DNA of 64,000 nt, taken from assembly GCA_028583405.1 (NCBI GenBank), contig CM053243.1, positions 35,553,420 through 35,617,419 of the forward strand, read 5' to 3'. Both the position numbers and the translations under genes were made by a program. Shown in pieces: positions 21,941 to 32,690 of the stretch. The notes below the pieces were generated by a model that saw nothing but the letters and a program-made list of their open reading frames with translations, did no database searches and was not told where the DNA came from. Position 1 is the first letter of the stretch. Every line of letters begins with the position of its first letter. Origin of the DNA: Pogonophryne albipinna. Taxonomy: Eukaryota > Chordata > Actinopteri > Perciformes > Artedidraconidae.

Positions 21941-22682
21941 CGGCTCTGCGTCCTCGGAGGCTCTCGCGGAGCAGCGGGCGAGCCTCCCTCCCCTTTGACT
22001 CGCCGCCGGGAGACCCTGTCTCTGGGGTGGCGGGGGAGCGGAGACATGGGACGGAGCCCCTGCAGCCGCCGAAGGGCGCTCTCGACGCCGCGGCTGCTGC
22101 GGGCGTTGATGCCGCTGTGGCAGCTCAATGCTGGCGAATGTCGTCCGCCTGTTCCGCGGCCGTCTTCATGGACTCCACCATGGCGTGGAACTGGGGTCCG
22201 AGCAGCCCGTTCGGGCTGATTGGAGCGTCCAGTAGCACTTTTCTGTCCGTCTCCGTAACAGACGCCTACTTCAGCCCGAGGTGGCGCTGGATCTGTGTCT
22301 GACGGAGAGGGGGAAAGCATGTTCGGCCGCCAAGCTGGCACCCTGCTCCGACTCTGTCTCCCCCGTCCGGGGGAGAGGAGGGAGAGGAGGGAGGGGAGAA
22401 CCGAACGGTGAACCGTGGAGGGAGGCGGGGCAGGAGTTGCTTTTCTTAGGACTCCTGCCCGGCACTCGGCCCCAGGGACACGAGGCCCCGTCCGCGGGCT
22501 CGTAAGCCTGGACGGGACAATCGTCCTCCTCGGCCACAGCAGCAAGAGCGTCCGCTCTCCGCTTCCTGTCGCCCGAGGGGAGACGAGTGCAGTGTGTGCA
22601 TGCTACCTGCTGGTTTAGAGCCGCGTACGCGTGCTCTGACCCCAGGCAGGATTCGCATACTGCTTTTATCTCTGCTGGTCAT
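21937..22682 (-). pseudogene. DIRS gag-like region
   Basis: This is the first coding region downstream of the right terminal repeat on the minus strand, where DIRS elements carry gag. Three overlapping frames share it. One starts MTSRDKSSMRILPGVRAR, one MAEEDDCPVQAYEPADGAS, and the longest (22545-21937) is Pro/Arg/Ser-rich with SPGRGRQSRSRVPAWRP. Gag of this group is poorly conserved, so the assignment rests on position, composition and strand. The frames shift relative to each other and none runs the full length. Confidence 0.5.
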
Positions 22683-22788
22683 AACTCATTATGAACCCAG
22701 AGTCACATGAGGGACAATCACGGACGCAGTTGTCATGATGATTCTCCATTGCTGTGCTTCAGTACTGTGCTGGTTGCTGAAGAAAAGA

Positions 22789-22935
22789 GGGAGCAGATTG
22801 CCGGGCTCCCTTCCTATTTATACCGGAAGGAGGCCCGAGGGTGGGGCCCACCTGGCGGATGGGCGTGGACTACAAGTGTTTCAGTGCTGCGCGGGGGCGC
22901 AGAGGGATAACCCAATAGCGATAGCCTTAGAGGGC
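22789..22935 (-). repeat. DIRS right inverted terminal repeat
   Basis: 147 bp complementary to 17562-17708 with three mismatches. It lies upstream of the coding strand and is therefore the promoter-bearing end. Confidence 0.9.
22815..22822 (-). promoter_or_regulatory. TATA box in DIRS right terminal repeat
   Basis: TATAAATA on the minus strand, in a GC-rich setting, about 130 bp upstream of the first gag-like frame. Its direction agrees with the gag, polymerase and recombinase order. The same box exists on the other strand in the left repeat. Confidence 0.5.
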
Positions 22936-24954
22936 GAAGCCATATACGAAATAGAACTGCGTCGGGTCGATGATCGTGTTGCTTTTAATCACACGAAGCC
23001 AGATTAAATAAAATAATGACTTATCCAACCTTATGCTTTTCTCCAGAGTGCCGTGATTCATTGTTTATTAATGTGTTTCTGCGGCATTTACCGACCGCTG
23101 CAGTGTTGGCTGCTCTTCCACGGGAGTTTATTCTCCCGTTAGCTCCCGGTTAGCTCACACTGCAGCAGCCGCTCTAAAGTATTCACTGTCCGACTCACAG
23201 AAGCAGCTGATAAATATCCCCAGTTCCCCTTAGCCTAAGTGAATGTGTGTCAGTCTGAATTGACGCTGTTTGGCATCACAACGCTGTTATTAAAGTTTCT
23301 CTGGTATAAAATGGGTGATGTTAGCATAGCAACCGAAGCTAAACTGACTACTTGCTATTGCTATCCTATTGTGGCATAAACCGTTTTCTACAGGCACATT
23401 TTACTGGCGTATTTTTATTATGATTCTACTTGTGATAGTCGGACACGACAACCTGTGCAGCCCATGTATTGATTCCATCCAATAGCTGCTATAATACAAA
23501 ACAAAACGTCTGCCTGCTCTCCACAATGATCAATAACAGTGAACGGATGGTCAAAGTAAGGTACAAATAAACAGAATCACACGAAGCCTGGTTAGTGTTG
23601 CCTGACTTTATAAAGTGTGTTTATAAGCACTACTGCTTGTAGGCAGGCATGACAGTCGACCCATGTTCAGGGGAGGTGGGTTTAGTTTCCTGCACGCCTC
23701 GACGTAAGAGAGACGTAAGCGACGCCACCTCTTAGCTCCGAAGCTCTTGCCTCTAGACCGACAATTTTTTGGAGCTGGAAGTGAACCGGATTCCGGAGCT
23801 AAGAGGCGGCGCCGCTGCGGTGTGAACAGGAAAAAACGGCACTTTTCAGGCTCCAGCTCCGAGCCGGAGCTGAAAACGCGTTGGTGTGAAAGGGGCAACA
23901 GACAGCCAGCAGAGTGACAGGTGAGTCCGGGAAAAAGTGTGGAGAAAAATAGGTAATACGCTGACAGGTTTCTTAACATGAATTCGTCTGATATTCTGGT
24001 TTTACGTTCGACTACCATTAAGTTAAATAACGTTTTTTTTAATCAAATCAAGTGTTTCTTAAACTAAGAGAAAGACACCAGCCAATGGTCGATATTGTTG
24101 ACTTTATTTTAGAATAGCAGATCTCTGCGACCAGCTATAGTTTGTCGGCTTTGTCAGTGAACGTGTGTTTCTGCTCCGATCGTGAGCTTTACACCGCAGC
24201 ACCTCCCGCGGGACTCTGCTGCGGTTCCTCCGTGCAGAGCGCCCGTTTCCTAAACCATGCTATGCAGGGGCGGTTCTAGGGGGGGGGGCAAACAGGGGCC
24301 AGTGCCCCCGTAACACTGACCAGGTACCCCCCTATGGCTCCCCTCCAAAAAAAGGTTACAATATTACGATTTATTGGAATTAAATCAAATCAGAGACCCG
24401 GATGTACAGTGGAGATTAAACTGTTCATTACCTTATAAAAGCAAATACTGTTTATGTTTTTTAATTAAATTGTCACTTAAATTTACCAAAACATACCAAT
24501 TATTGTATTTTATGTTTATTTTTACAAAATTACTTTATACTGTCTTTGTCAATTTAACCCGCTTTTATTGTACCCCTCTCATAAAATAACTGGCCCCAGC
24601 CTGATGCTATGTATGTGAGTGCATAAAGCTGAGATATGCATATATTTATTTCCTTTCTCTTTGAAAGTTTCAGAGTTTAAAGTGAGGCATGATGCAGAAA
24701 TGAGTGAAGCAAAAAGGAGGAAACTTACAGACTTCTGTAAAAGGTATGCAAGACATCACTACGTGTCAAAGCCATTTGTATCTTTTATTTATTCACCATA
24801 AGTTCCTTTGTTAATTATCTTACATTTAAATGCAGAGTTGAGCAGAACAAGGCAGGTGATGGGCGAGCAGGGCAGCTTGGAAAAGAGAGAGGATCAGAGC
24901 AGCGTAAAGAAGGGAAGGGAGTGGAGTAACTTGAGGAGAAGAGTAGAGCAGTTT

Positions 24955-25407
24955 GAGGAGGACAGAGGAGCACGGCAGCTTGAGGAGAGCAGAGCAGAGC
25001 AGCCTGAGGAGAGCAGAGGAGCAGAGCAGCCTGAGGAGAGCAGAGCAGAGCAGCCTGAGGAGGACAGAGCAGAGCAGCCTGAGGAGAGCAGAGCAGAGCA
25101 GCCTGAGGAGGACAGAGGAGCAGAGCAGCCTGAGGAGGACAGAGCAGAGCAGCCTGAGGAGGACAGAGGAGCAGAGCAGCCTGAGGAGAGCAGAGCAGAG
25201 CAGCCTGAGGAGAGCAGAGCAGAGCAGCCTGAGGAGGACAGAGCAGAGCAGCCTGAGGAGAGCAGAGCAGAGCAGCCTGAGGAGGACAGAGGAGCAGAGC
25301 AGCCTGAGGAGGACAGAGCAGAGCAGCCTGAGGAGGACAGAGGAGCACGGCAGTTTGAGGAGGACAGAGGAGCACGGCAGTTTGAGGAGGACAGAGGAGC
25401 AGGGCAG
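24955..25407 (+). repeat. Coding minisatellite, EE(S/D)R(G)AEQP units
   Basis: About 18 tandem units of 24 or 27 bp encode EESRAEQP, EEDRAEQP or EEDRGAEQP in the transposase frame, with ARQL/ARQF variants at both edges. Both unit lengths are multiples of three, so the frame is preserved. The array is also free of stops in one other plus-strand frame and in all three minus-strand frames, a by-product of its GAG/CAG composition. Confidence 0.95.
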
Positions 25408-26009
25408 GGAAGCAGTGTAGGAAAGGCTGACAACTTGCCTGACTGCTGGAATCAAAGTCAATTGGAATATTTTACACAGAAATATACATTTCTAATAGTT
25501 GGAAATAAAAAAATAGGATGCAAATCATGCAGGGAAGCGGGATCCCTTGGGGCAATGAGAACAGGGAAACGGAGGTACTCATTCTCTACTGAATGGCAGA
25601 ACATTAGGGTAGGCCCATATGGCAACAGCAATGAGAAGCAAATGAAATCTTTGAGAAAGAAAATAAATGAACATAGTGTCTCACAGAGTCACAAATTAGC
25701 ACAGGACAAAATGAAGAAGCTTTAAAATCAAGCTTTCTAAAAACTCAAAAATAAATGTTGGCTTCCACCCATAATGTCTTTAGAACGGCATACTACATTG
25801 CAAAAAATAACCGGCCATACTCTGATCATCCTGGACTAATAGAACTACAAATGATAAATGGTGTAAATGTTGGCCGAGTACTCCACTCAAATGTTACATG
25901 TACAGTAGGGGTGTAACGGTTCACAAACATTTCGGTTCGGTACGTACCTCGGTTTTTAGGTCACGGTTCGGTTCGGTACGTTTTCGGTACAGCAGAAAAA
26001 ATTATCACA

Positions 26010-26309
26010 AAACATAACATATTTTTTTTTAATTAGTATTAAACTGTGAATAATGTATTCACTCAAATAAATACAAAGTATAATAAAATAAACATTAAGG
26101 TGCAGTATTTCGATGAACTGAAATAATCTGTATTTGAACTGTACTGTACTAGTACTCACAAAACATAAACTATTAGTTTTGGGTTTTTAATTATTATTAA
26201 ACTATGAATATTCACTCAAATAAATACAAAATATAATAAAATAAACATTAAGGTGCAGCATTTCGATGAACTGAAATAATCTGTATTTGTACTGTACTGT
26301 ACTAGTACC
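26010..26309. repeat. Tandem duplication, two ~150-bp units
   Basis: Unit one (26010-26159) and unit two (26160-26309) share long matches, including TAATAAAATAAACATTAAGG, TCGATGAACTGAAATAATCT and ACTGTACTGTACTAGTAC. The second unit carries small differences. It lies in the 3' untranslated part of the nested hAT. Confidence 0.9.
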
Positions 26310-26344
26310 TAAGCAGCCAGTTTGACATTATGACTTGCTTGTCA

Positions 26345-27617
26345 TTGTATTTTCATGTTGTTTTAAAGAAAGATGAACTTGTCCACATTGCTTGCCGAAA
26401 GGGCAGATCTGCTGGCACTAATGGCGCGTTTCCACTGCAGCGGGTAGCTCGCTTTAAGCGTGCCGAGCCGTGCGGGGCCCGTTTTTGGTTGCGTTTCCAC
26501 TTGGCCTAGTTTTGGCCCGGGGCTACTTTTTCACCTTTTTTCTGGCCCGACTAAATCGTGGTTCTAGGGCCAGGAACAACCAGGCTGAGTCGGGCTGAGT
26601 ATGCTAAACTAGAGAGAGAATCGCTGGCATGGGGGCTACAACTACAACAAGATGAACATATTTGACCGTGATTTAATTGTAATACACGTTTCAAAATGAT
26701 GCCGAAGTAACAACATACTGATACCGGTTAGTAAAAACCATGAATTAATGCTTTGACAAGTCTGCAGACAGACGGCAGGCCAAAAACCCTTTTAAAATGC
26801 GTGCTTTCTAAATGGAGCTTGGCTAAGCTAACGTTATATATGCTCCGACCGTCCACACTCACAACAACGGCCTATACAGACATAAATAAACCAGCGACTG
26901 TATTCGCCATGACACAGGCAGTCTGTGGTTTGTACTTGTTTAACTTTTGTCTAGTTTCTGAACAGATAAGAAGAGCTGTGAGCTCTGAGTGCTAAGAGCT
27001 AACGGCTGTGTTGTTTTTTTGGGGCTCTCATTGAAGATGACGTCACGGCTCCGCCTACACTGCGTTACTATAGTAACTACCCCAGTTCCTAAACTGTAAT
27101 GGAAGCGCAGCATTAAAGTGAGCCGGGCCTAATAAGGCCTAACCAAACCGAGCGAGGCCGAGTGAGGCCGAGCGAGGCCTGCAGTGGAAACGCGCCATAA
27201 CAATGTCTCCTGCTGTGGAGAACACCCTCTCTAGGGACAGAGGTAGCACAGCCAGGTAGCGCTTTGCTAACATGACAACATAAGGATACTTGGCGTTTGT
27301 AATAGCTTTGGCTCGGTCTGAACTGTTTGCGAGTGGTGGAGTCTTAAATGCTAGCGGGAGTTGGGTTTGCACTTCAGTCTTTTGGTACCGGTGATATTCA
27401 CGTTCGGGTGATGCCTTTTCAAATGAGAGTGCAAGTTTGATGTATTGCCAGCCGCGTAACCAATTTTAGTTGAACAATGCCGACAAACAGCTTTGGTTCG
27501 GTCCACCTGTCTTTGTCCGTCATCCTTGTACGTAACTGCGAAACCAAAATGTTCCCAAACCGGAGACTTCAATGATGCTGGAGGATTTTCGAGCTCAACT
27601 TTATCTGCGTTCGCCAT
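26345..27617 (-). pseudogene. ZBED-type hAT transposase, internally deleted
   Basis: From the ATG at 27617 the minus strand encodes MANADKVELENPPASLKSPV, then a BED finger: VWEHFGF, VCRHC, and the HSHLKRHH histidines. At about 27351 this jumps into the C-terminal dimerisation region: ITNAKYPYVVMLAKRYLAVL and SLERVFSTAGDIV. It is then cut at 27197 by the PIF/Harbinger-like insertion. Remains past the insertion (SASRSALSASNVDK, about 26420-26360) finish the domain. Intact ZBED-type transposases have some 400-500 residues between finger and C-terminal domain; here the DDE core is gone. A protein of this kind could bind ends and dimerise but not cut. Confidence 0.85.
26422..27197. mobile_element. 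Non-autonomous PIF/Harbinger-like element
   Basis: Perfect 19-bp inverted termini TGGCGCGTTTCCACTGCAG are flanked by the 3-bp duplication TAA (26419-26421 and 27198-27200), fitting the TWA target of PIF/Harbinger elements. The 776-bp interior is non-coding. Near the ends it has dispersed GGCC/GCCG-rich motifs (AGCGAGGCC, GAGTGAGGCC). A partial copy lies at 16180-16460. It is the innermost layer of a three-element nest. Confidence 0.88.
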
Positions 27618-29626
27618 TTCGACAGTTCCTCAAATTACTGACTACATTTGAACACATCCCTCTGACCAGCTCTCATAGTATGCCTCTCGTCCAATGAAAT
27701 TACTTGCTCGCTCTATGACGCGTTGAACACAATGTGAGCAAAATACACTGAATGCTGCAACGCAGCACCTGAGATTACTTCCAAGAAGTTGTTCACGTTC
27801 TCAATTTTTTACGTTTAACGTTATATTAGTTCGGTACACTTCGGTACACATGTGTACCGAACCGAAGGGCCCGTACCGAATAATTTCGGTACGGGTACGT
27901 ATACCGTTACACCCCTAATGTACAGACATTGTACATTTTATCTCAAAAGAAATGAGGGAAGCCCTATTGGCAAGTATCAAAGTGACCCGACCAAAGCTAA
28001 CCACTTCACAGCTTTTCTTGACAAGCTATACTGTCTCTATCATCAGTCACCAAAGAACTTAAGAGAGCTTGATTCTGCAGTCTCTGAAGTAGGTGTATGC
28101 TTGAGGAAGATTGGTCGTGTCCTCGGGATAAGGTGGGTGGCTTCATCTTTTAGGACAGTAAATGCTGTTTGGACCATGTATGCTGCACTCTATCATCACC
28201 TCACATCTGCAAGTGTAGATGTGAACCGTTCCTCAAATGATAGATGCATGTATGAGGGGCTAGCAGCAAAGCTGACGTCAGTTGCTTTTGTTAAAAACCT
28301 GGGACTGATGATGGATGCACTTGAGGAGCTGAAAGACCTGTCTGAGGCTCTACAGTCGAGAGACATTAGACTGTCTCAATCAGTAAATCTGATAAAAAGA
28401 CAGCTAGATGTTTTTAAAACCATGAGCAGGAACCAAGACAGTGGTCTGTTCTACAAAACCGCATGTGAGGCAGAGCAGCAAGGTGTTTTTAATGGCATAA
28501 CACTATGCAATGACCCAAGGCAGAAGATAATAGATCTCACAAAGTTTTATGCAGCACTATGCAAACGCATGGAAACAAGGATGGTCACAAGTGAAGAGGA
28601 ATCCCTTTTTCAAAAGGTCAATGTTCTTGATACAAAGACATGGCCAAGCCCTCTACCATTAATGTATGGTGAGTGTGAAATATGTTAAGCAAAGTTATAG
28701 GGACTCTAAGGAGAATGCCAGTGTGCCGATGCACATGTCCCTTCTAAAGCTTAAGAATGCAGTGAACCATTGCTGTGAGCAGTGCAGAGTGTGAGAGGGG
28801 TTTCTCAGAAATGAATGCAGTTGTAACATCAATGCGCTCACAACTGAAAACTCAAAATGTGTCTGCTCTAATGTTCATTCAAATGGTTGGACCTCCTCTT
28901 ACCTCTTGGGACCCCACAAAATATGTGAGGAAGTGGGTAGCTACCAGAAGGTCTGCAGACCATTTAGCCTGTAGACAAAGATGCACGACTACACAGGCTT
29001 CCCCCTATCAGCCCATCTGGGATTTGATGAAGCAGCTGGTCGTACATACAGTAATGTTGTTGAACTGCTTATATTGATGTGGACTTTCATTCCTCAATCA
29101 ATTCAGATAATATGTCTCTGTACTCACATAGTTGTTTTTTAATGTTCTTGAGTAAGTGTGCAGAGAAATGTTGACTTAAAATGGCAATTTGAAGGTCTGT
29201 AATTTGTGAAAAATGTTTGTGTATATATTAATAATTTCAAATGTAAATGCATTCCAGTTAAATAATACTAATAAAAAGACGGTCTATTTGACATACTTTC
29301 TATGTTTACTTTCTCGATTGGTGGCATGAAATAGTGCATCTGATACAGGAGCAGTTGCTTTAGGATTGGGCATCATATATTGCTCCCCCCCCCCCCCAAA
29401 AAAAAAAACACAGCCCCCCCACATATCAAATCCCAACTTAACCCCTGCCTGTAACCCTAAATCTGAAATTATAAACCACGCATTTTTTTAAACGGCACCC
29501 TACAGGGAACGAGACGTAAAAAATGTGACCACCAACCATATGTTCCCTATAAGTATGTTTTCTTAACTGAATTTTGTATGCTGTGTATTTTTTGTGCTTA
29601 CTTGCGCACTAGCAGTGTGTGTGTAT

Positions 29627-30757
29627 CAGTGGCGAGCCGCCAGGGCCCTCTAGGCCCTCTGTGAGGGCCTAAGATATTCTAAAAAATTATATTTGAAAAC
29701 ATAAAAAAAAAACATTTAAAAAAAAAAAATTAAATGTTTTTTGTTGTTACATTTTTCATTAGTTTTACAAAAATAACTTGATTTAATTGTATTTAAAATA
29801 AATAAATCCTTCGAATCTGCCTGTTCAGTTTCTGTTGGAATGTGAAGGGTTAAATGCTGTCTCTGCGAGTTACTGTGAAGACGGGAGAGCTTGTTGGTCC
29901 CTCTCTACATTCACAGAGGTAGTAACCATAGACTGTATATAACTCAACGAGAGAGTAATGTCAAATGACAGTACAATTGACCAATCATATCTTCCCTTCT
30001 GATGGGCGGGCTTTATTTTCGCGGACTTTATGACAGGTTCCGCCCGCTGTGAAGTCTATGCAAGTCGAGCAGTGACGCGTCCTAAAACCCGGAAGTAAGC
30101 TGCGCTCGGATTCCCTCGACAAAAGAGCAATGGGATTTCTCCATAGGGTTTTGGAAAATAGCTCGAAATAAGGTCTGTGGAAAACGAACCTGTTAGATGC
30201 ACGTTTTGTTCAGCCGGATAATATCCACATGTCTACCCTACTTTTATTATTTTCTAATCATAAATCTAATCGATAGATTTATGATTAGCATAAGTTCGTT
30301 CATGATGGCTCACTTCAGTGATAGTGATGACATCGTTTGCAAAATTATTAACCGAGTCATTTTCAAGATTGAGTTACAATGATAAACTGGAGTGGCAAAG
30401 GATCAGCTGAATGACCCGCCATCAAGTGCTTCATCCAAAAGGACAGGAGGATGGACTTTGTGTTTGAGTGATTTGATCATCAAAGGTAGGCCTAAGTCAT
30501 TTTCAATGCGGACCGCCGTGCCGACTTAATTCATTTGTAATTGTTACTTGGCTGTGGGTGCCCTGTCATGATAGGTGTTTATATAAATGGTGTTGTTTTG
30601 TGTGGTAGAGGGTCGCTGTCATTGATGCGTTTTGCACCCCGGGCCGCTGTTTTGATATTCCGCTGAAGCATACGGTGTGACGTAATATCTCTTTTTTTTT
30701 TTCGGGGGGAGGGGGGGGGTCAGAGGGCCTAGGTATAAAAGTCACGGCTCGCCACTG
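29627..30757. mobile_element. Non-autonomous hAT element
   Basis: Ends CAGTGGCGAGCCGCCAGGGC (left) and CAGTGGCGAGCCGTGACTTT (right, other strand) share the first 13 bases and are flanked by a perfect duplication GTGTGTAT (29619-29626 and 30758-30765). It has A- and T-rich runs near 29700 and a G-rich run near 30705. No transposase motif was found. Confidence 0.92.
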
Positions 30758-30765
30758 GTGTGTAT

Positions 30766-32132
30766 AGAATATGAACGTGAAAAGAGAAGGGCAGAATCCC
30801 CCCCTCACTGCTCTGCTGCTGGTTTAGATGCAGGTTCTGTGAAATACTGTCCTCTCTGCTGCAGCGCAGCTCTGCCTGGTTCTCTGCCTTGGAAAGCAGG
30901 GCTAATGTCCTGCCAATTAGGCTGGTAATCTAGCTGACATTTGTGTTGACTGCTCTGGGGCCCAGACGGCAGCAGGAGATCATTTAGCTGGGTGTGAGGT
31001 GTTGGGGAGGGGGTTGATTTACACCCCTATAAATGAGAGCAAAGGAAGGGGGAAATAGGAAGAAAATACCAGTAATGGTGAAACCAGCATTACTCTCGCC
31101 CTATAGCTGTCAAAAGCAGTGAAAAGGCCACTAATGCTCTTTCTTCTCTGTGCGATTGGGTTGATGACTGAACAGAGGAAACCAGCAACACAATAGAGGA
31201 CTGATTTCTTGTTTCTCCCACTTGCTCGGTTCAATCACTGCACAGCTTATTACATTTTTTAGAGTTATGCATAATGAGTCAAAGACCAAGGAAGATTGTT
31301 AGAAGCTTCAAGGAATGTTCTGACATTTCGAGAGACAACATGTCCTACCGGGAATTAGATAAAAAGATCAATATGAATACTGTAATTTAATCTTTCTTCT
31401 GTGCAGATGTGAGTTGAGCTTATATGATGCCACCTCATTCATTCCTATTGAAAAGTCTCTGCTAGACTCAAGTAGAAATGTAATTGATGGATAGTTTCAA
31501 GGTAATTTGTGACATTGCTTAAATGTTCAGAAGAAGAAGAAAACATAGAAAATGCTTCTCAGTTTTGTCGAAAGACGCAAGAGGAAACAAAGAGAGGCAA
31601 ACAGATGTAAAAATGTATGAATAAGCCAGAACCATGAAGCAAAAAAAACATTAAACAGGAGCAAAGCGTCAGAGACGAGTGACACAAGCAGAAAAGGAAA
31701 TGAGGATCTCCGCTGAAGCAAAGCCACACTTTAAAACACGACAATGGCCCAGCAGCGCACTGGCACTGATCAACCTCCAGAGGATAAATGGATTCACATG
31801 TCTCCATCCATGCCTGATAATGCATCAGCAGATCTCATGAATAAAATAATACAGTTCTAGAATGGGATTCAGAGGATAATCCACAGCGAAATAAAGAGTG
31901 TTGCCCTGCACACTGAAAGTTCAAATACACACAATACCATATGATTGATAATCGTACCAATAATGAATTATTTCATCTGACAAATTCATCTAGAGAACAT
32001 GCAAGAGAGATAGGGATTGTGTGTGTTTACTGAGCTGCCTGCCTTCATTAGTAAATCCATTTTAGATGCCAACATGCTCTCCTTATGTAGAACTACCCTT
32101 TTATACAAACTGTAATCACAGAATTACATCGA
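30766..32132. other. Unassigned sequence
   Basis: No transposon ends or coding motifs. The block 30820-30990 is GC-balanced and free of simple repeats, with motifs such as CCAATTAG, and could be host regulatory DNA; this is a guess from composition only. Confidence 0.35.
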
Positions 32133-32690
32133 TTAAAGGGAACCTATCATGCAAAATGCACTTTTTGATGTATTTCATACATGTGTCCCCGGTGTGTCAG
32201 GGAACAAAACACTCTCCATACCCAAATCTCTAAAAATGGGGGTACATCGGAGCTGATCCAGATTTGCGTCCGATATGACGTAAATAACATCATATCGGAA
32301 ATGTAGACCCACGGCACTATCAGAAAGTTAATATCAGAAACAATGCCCGACTGTTTTGGACGTAATACATTAACAAGCATCGCTAACACTCAGAGCTAAC
32401 CTGTACTGGAGAGAGTATGTGTAAGAAGCAGGAAATAAAAAAAGGAACTCACCTTGTGGTTAAACCCGCAAGAGAAAAAGCATTTGCGCTCCATACTGTT
32501 TCAGAAATAATCCTTGATGTGGTTTGGAACATGATGGCGTTTAATCACGGCAGAATTTAACTGTAGCTGTCGGGTAATTCTGAGCGGGCATTAGCTCCGA
32601 CCTGAGGAGATCCTCCTGGTGCTGGTGGGCTACAGTAACAACCTACTCCATAACAACTGGCACAGGAATTCAATACAGAAGAAGCTGCCG
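32133..32690. mobile_element. Probable TTAA-target DNA element, left end only
   Basis: TTAAAGGGAACCTATCATGC at 32133-32152 resembles the TTAA-flanked AAAG(A/G)GG(A/T)CCTAT termini of fish Kolobok/piggyBac-type non-autonomous elements. A related terminus is at 48162. The matching right end was not found before the Ngaro insertion, so the stated end is approximate. Confidence 0.45.

Larger units (their letters stand above)
17515..22962 (-). mobile_element. DIRS-type tyrosine-recombinase retrotransposon, degraded
   Basis: The element has terminal inverted repeats (147 bp, 17562-17708 against 22789-22935, three mismatches), not direct LTRs. On the minus strand it has, in order, a gag-like region (22682-21937), DIRS reverse transcriptase/RNase H (20514-19013) and a tyrosine recombinase (18732-18297). 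That order and the inverted repeats define the DIRS group, which integrates by recombinase with no DDE integrase. All frames are broken, and an internal segment has been reiterated (19324-21940). GC content is clearly above the surroundings. Confidence 0.88.
17321..23897. mobile_element. TIR element (CTTTCACACC ends) hosting a DIRS insertion
   Basis: Left sequence TGCGGCTTTCACACCAGCGC (17319-17338) and right sequence, read inverted, TGCCCCTTTCACACCAACGC (23878-23897) form imperfect inverted repeats. Both sides continue with purine/pyrimidine-biased GAGC/GCTC-rich subterminal sequence. The 3-bp duplication expected for PIF/Harbinger elements could not be confirmed. Between the arms, outside the DIRS copy, there is no coding sequence. 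Direct repeats of 'aatcacacgaagcc' lie at about 22988 and 23575. Confidence 0.6.
25906..27917 (-). mobile_element. hAT transposon (ZBED-type), nested
   Basis: Inverted ends TAGGGGTGTAACGGTTCAC (left) and, on the other strand, TAGGGGTGTAACGGTATAC (right) are flanked by a perfect 8-bp duplication ATGTACAG at 25898-25905 and 27918-27925. Subterminal regions on both sides are full of CGGTTCGGTACG-like motifs, probably binding sites. The interior holds an internally deleted transposase on the minus strand, a tandem duplication at 26010-26309, and the PIF/Harbinger-like element. It inserted into the coding region of the larger hAT. Confidence 0.93.
24700..29077 (+). pseudogene. hAT transposase, KIAA1586/ZMYM-like, split by a nested hAT
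   Basis: Pieces follow one another on the plus strand. A first exon starts at 24700 (MSEAKRRKLTDFCKR) and ends at a GT donor at 24744. A 24808-25725 frame has a glutamate-rich repeat, then a TTF-type finger: LPDCWNQSQLEYFTQKYTFL, GCKSC, and EHSVSQSHK with the paired His. Next are FRTAYYIAKNNRP and GLIELQMINGVNVGRVL, cut at 25898 by the hAT at 25906-27917. After it come HFISKEMREALLASI, then RKIGRVLGIRWVASSFRTV, and the C-terminal dimerisation block SSAECERGFSEMN with LMFIQMVGPP (28775-29077). The segment carrying the first catalytic Asp residues seems deleted at about 27970. Frameshifts also disable it. Confidence 0.8.
16981..29447 (+). mobile_element. Large hAT transposon expanded by nested insertions
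   Basis: The left end CAGGGGTTAAATTGGG and the right end (opposite strand CAGGGGTTAAGTTGGG) are 16-bp inverted repeats with one mismatch. A perfect 8-bp duplication CCTGTAAC flanks them at 16973-16980 and 29448-29455. This shows that all 12.5 kb in between is one element plus later insertions. Those are the TIR element at 17321-23897 with a DIRS retrotransposon inside it, and a hAT at 25906-27917 with a PIF/Harbinger-like element inside it. Subtracting them leaves about 4 kb, a normal size for an autonomous hAT. Its own transposase is at 24700-29077 (plus). Confidence 0.92.

Noticed and set aside
21461..22219. 252-codon plus-strand frame in the GC-rich DIRS region
   Set aside because: It lies antisense to the DIRS coding strand, covers the reiterated array and contains no domain; GC richness explains its openness.
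24265..24310. CAGGGGCGG at 24265 as the left end of the KIAA1586-like hAT
   Set aside because: It has no matching duplication with the right end; the pair 16981/29447 with CCTGTAAC on both sides is exact.
24815..25461. Long minus-strand frames rich in Leu, Cys and Ser-Gly over the 24955-25407 array
   Set aside because: They exist only because the plus-strand coding minisatellite lacks stop-forming triplets on the other strand.
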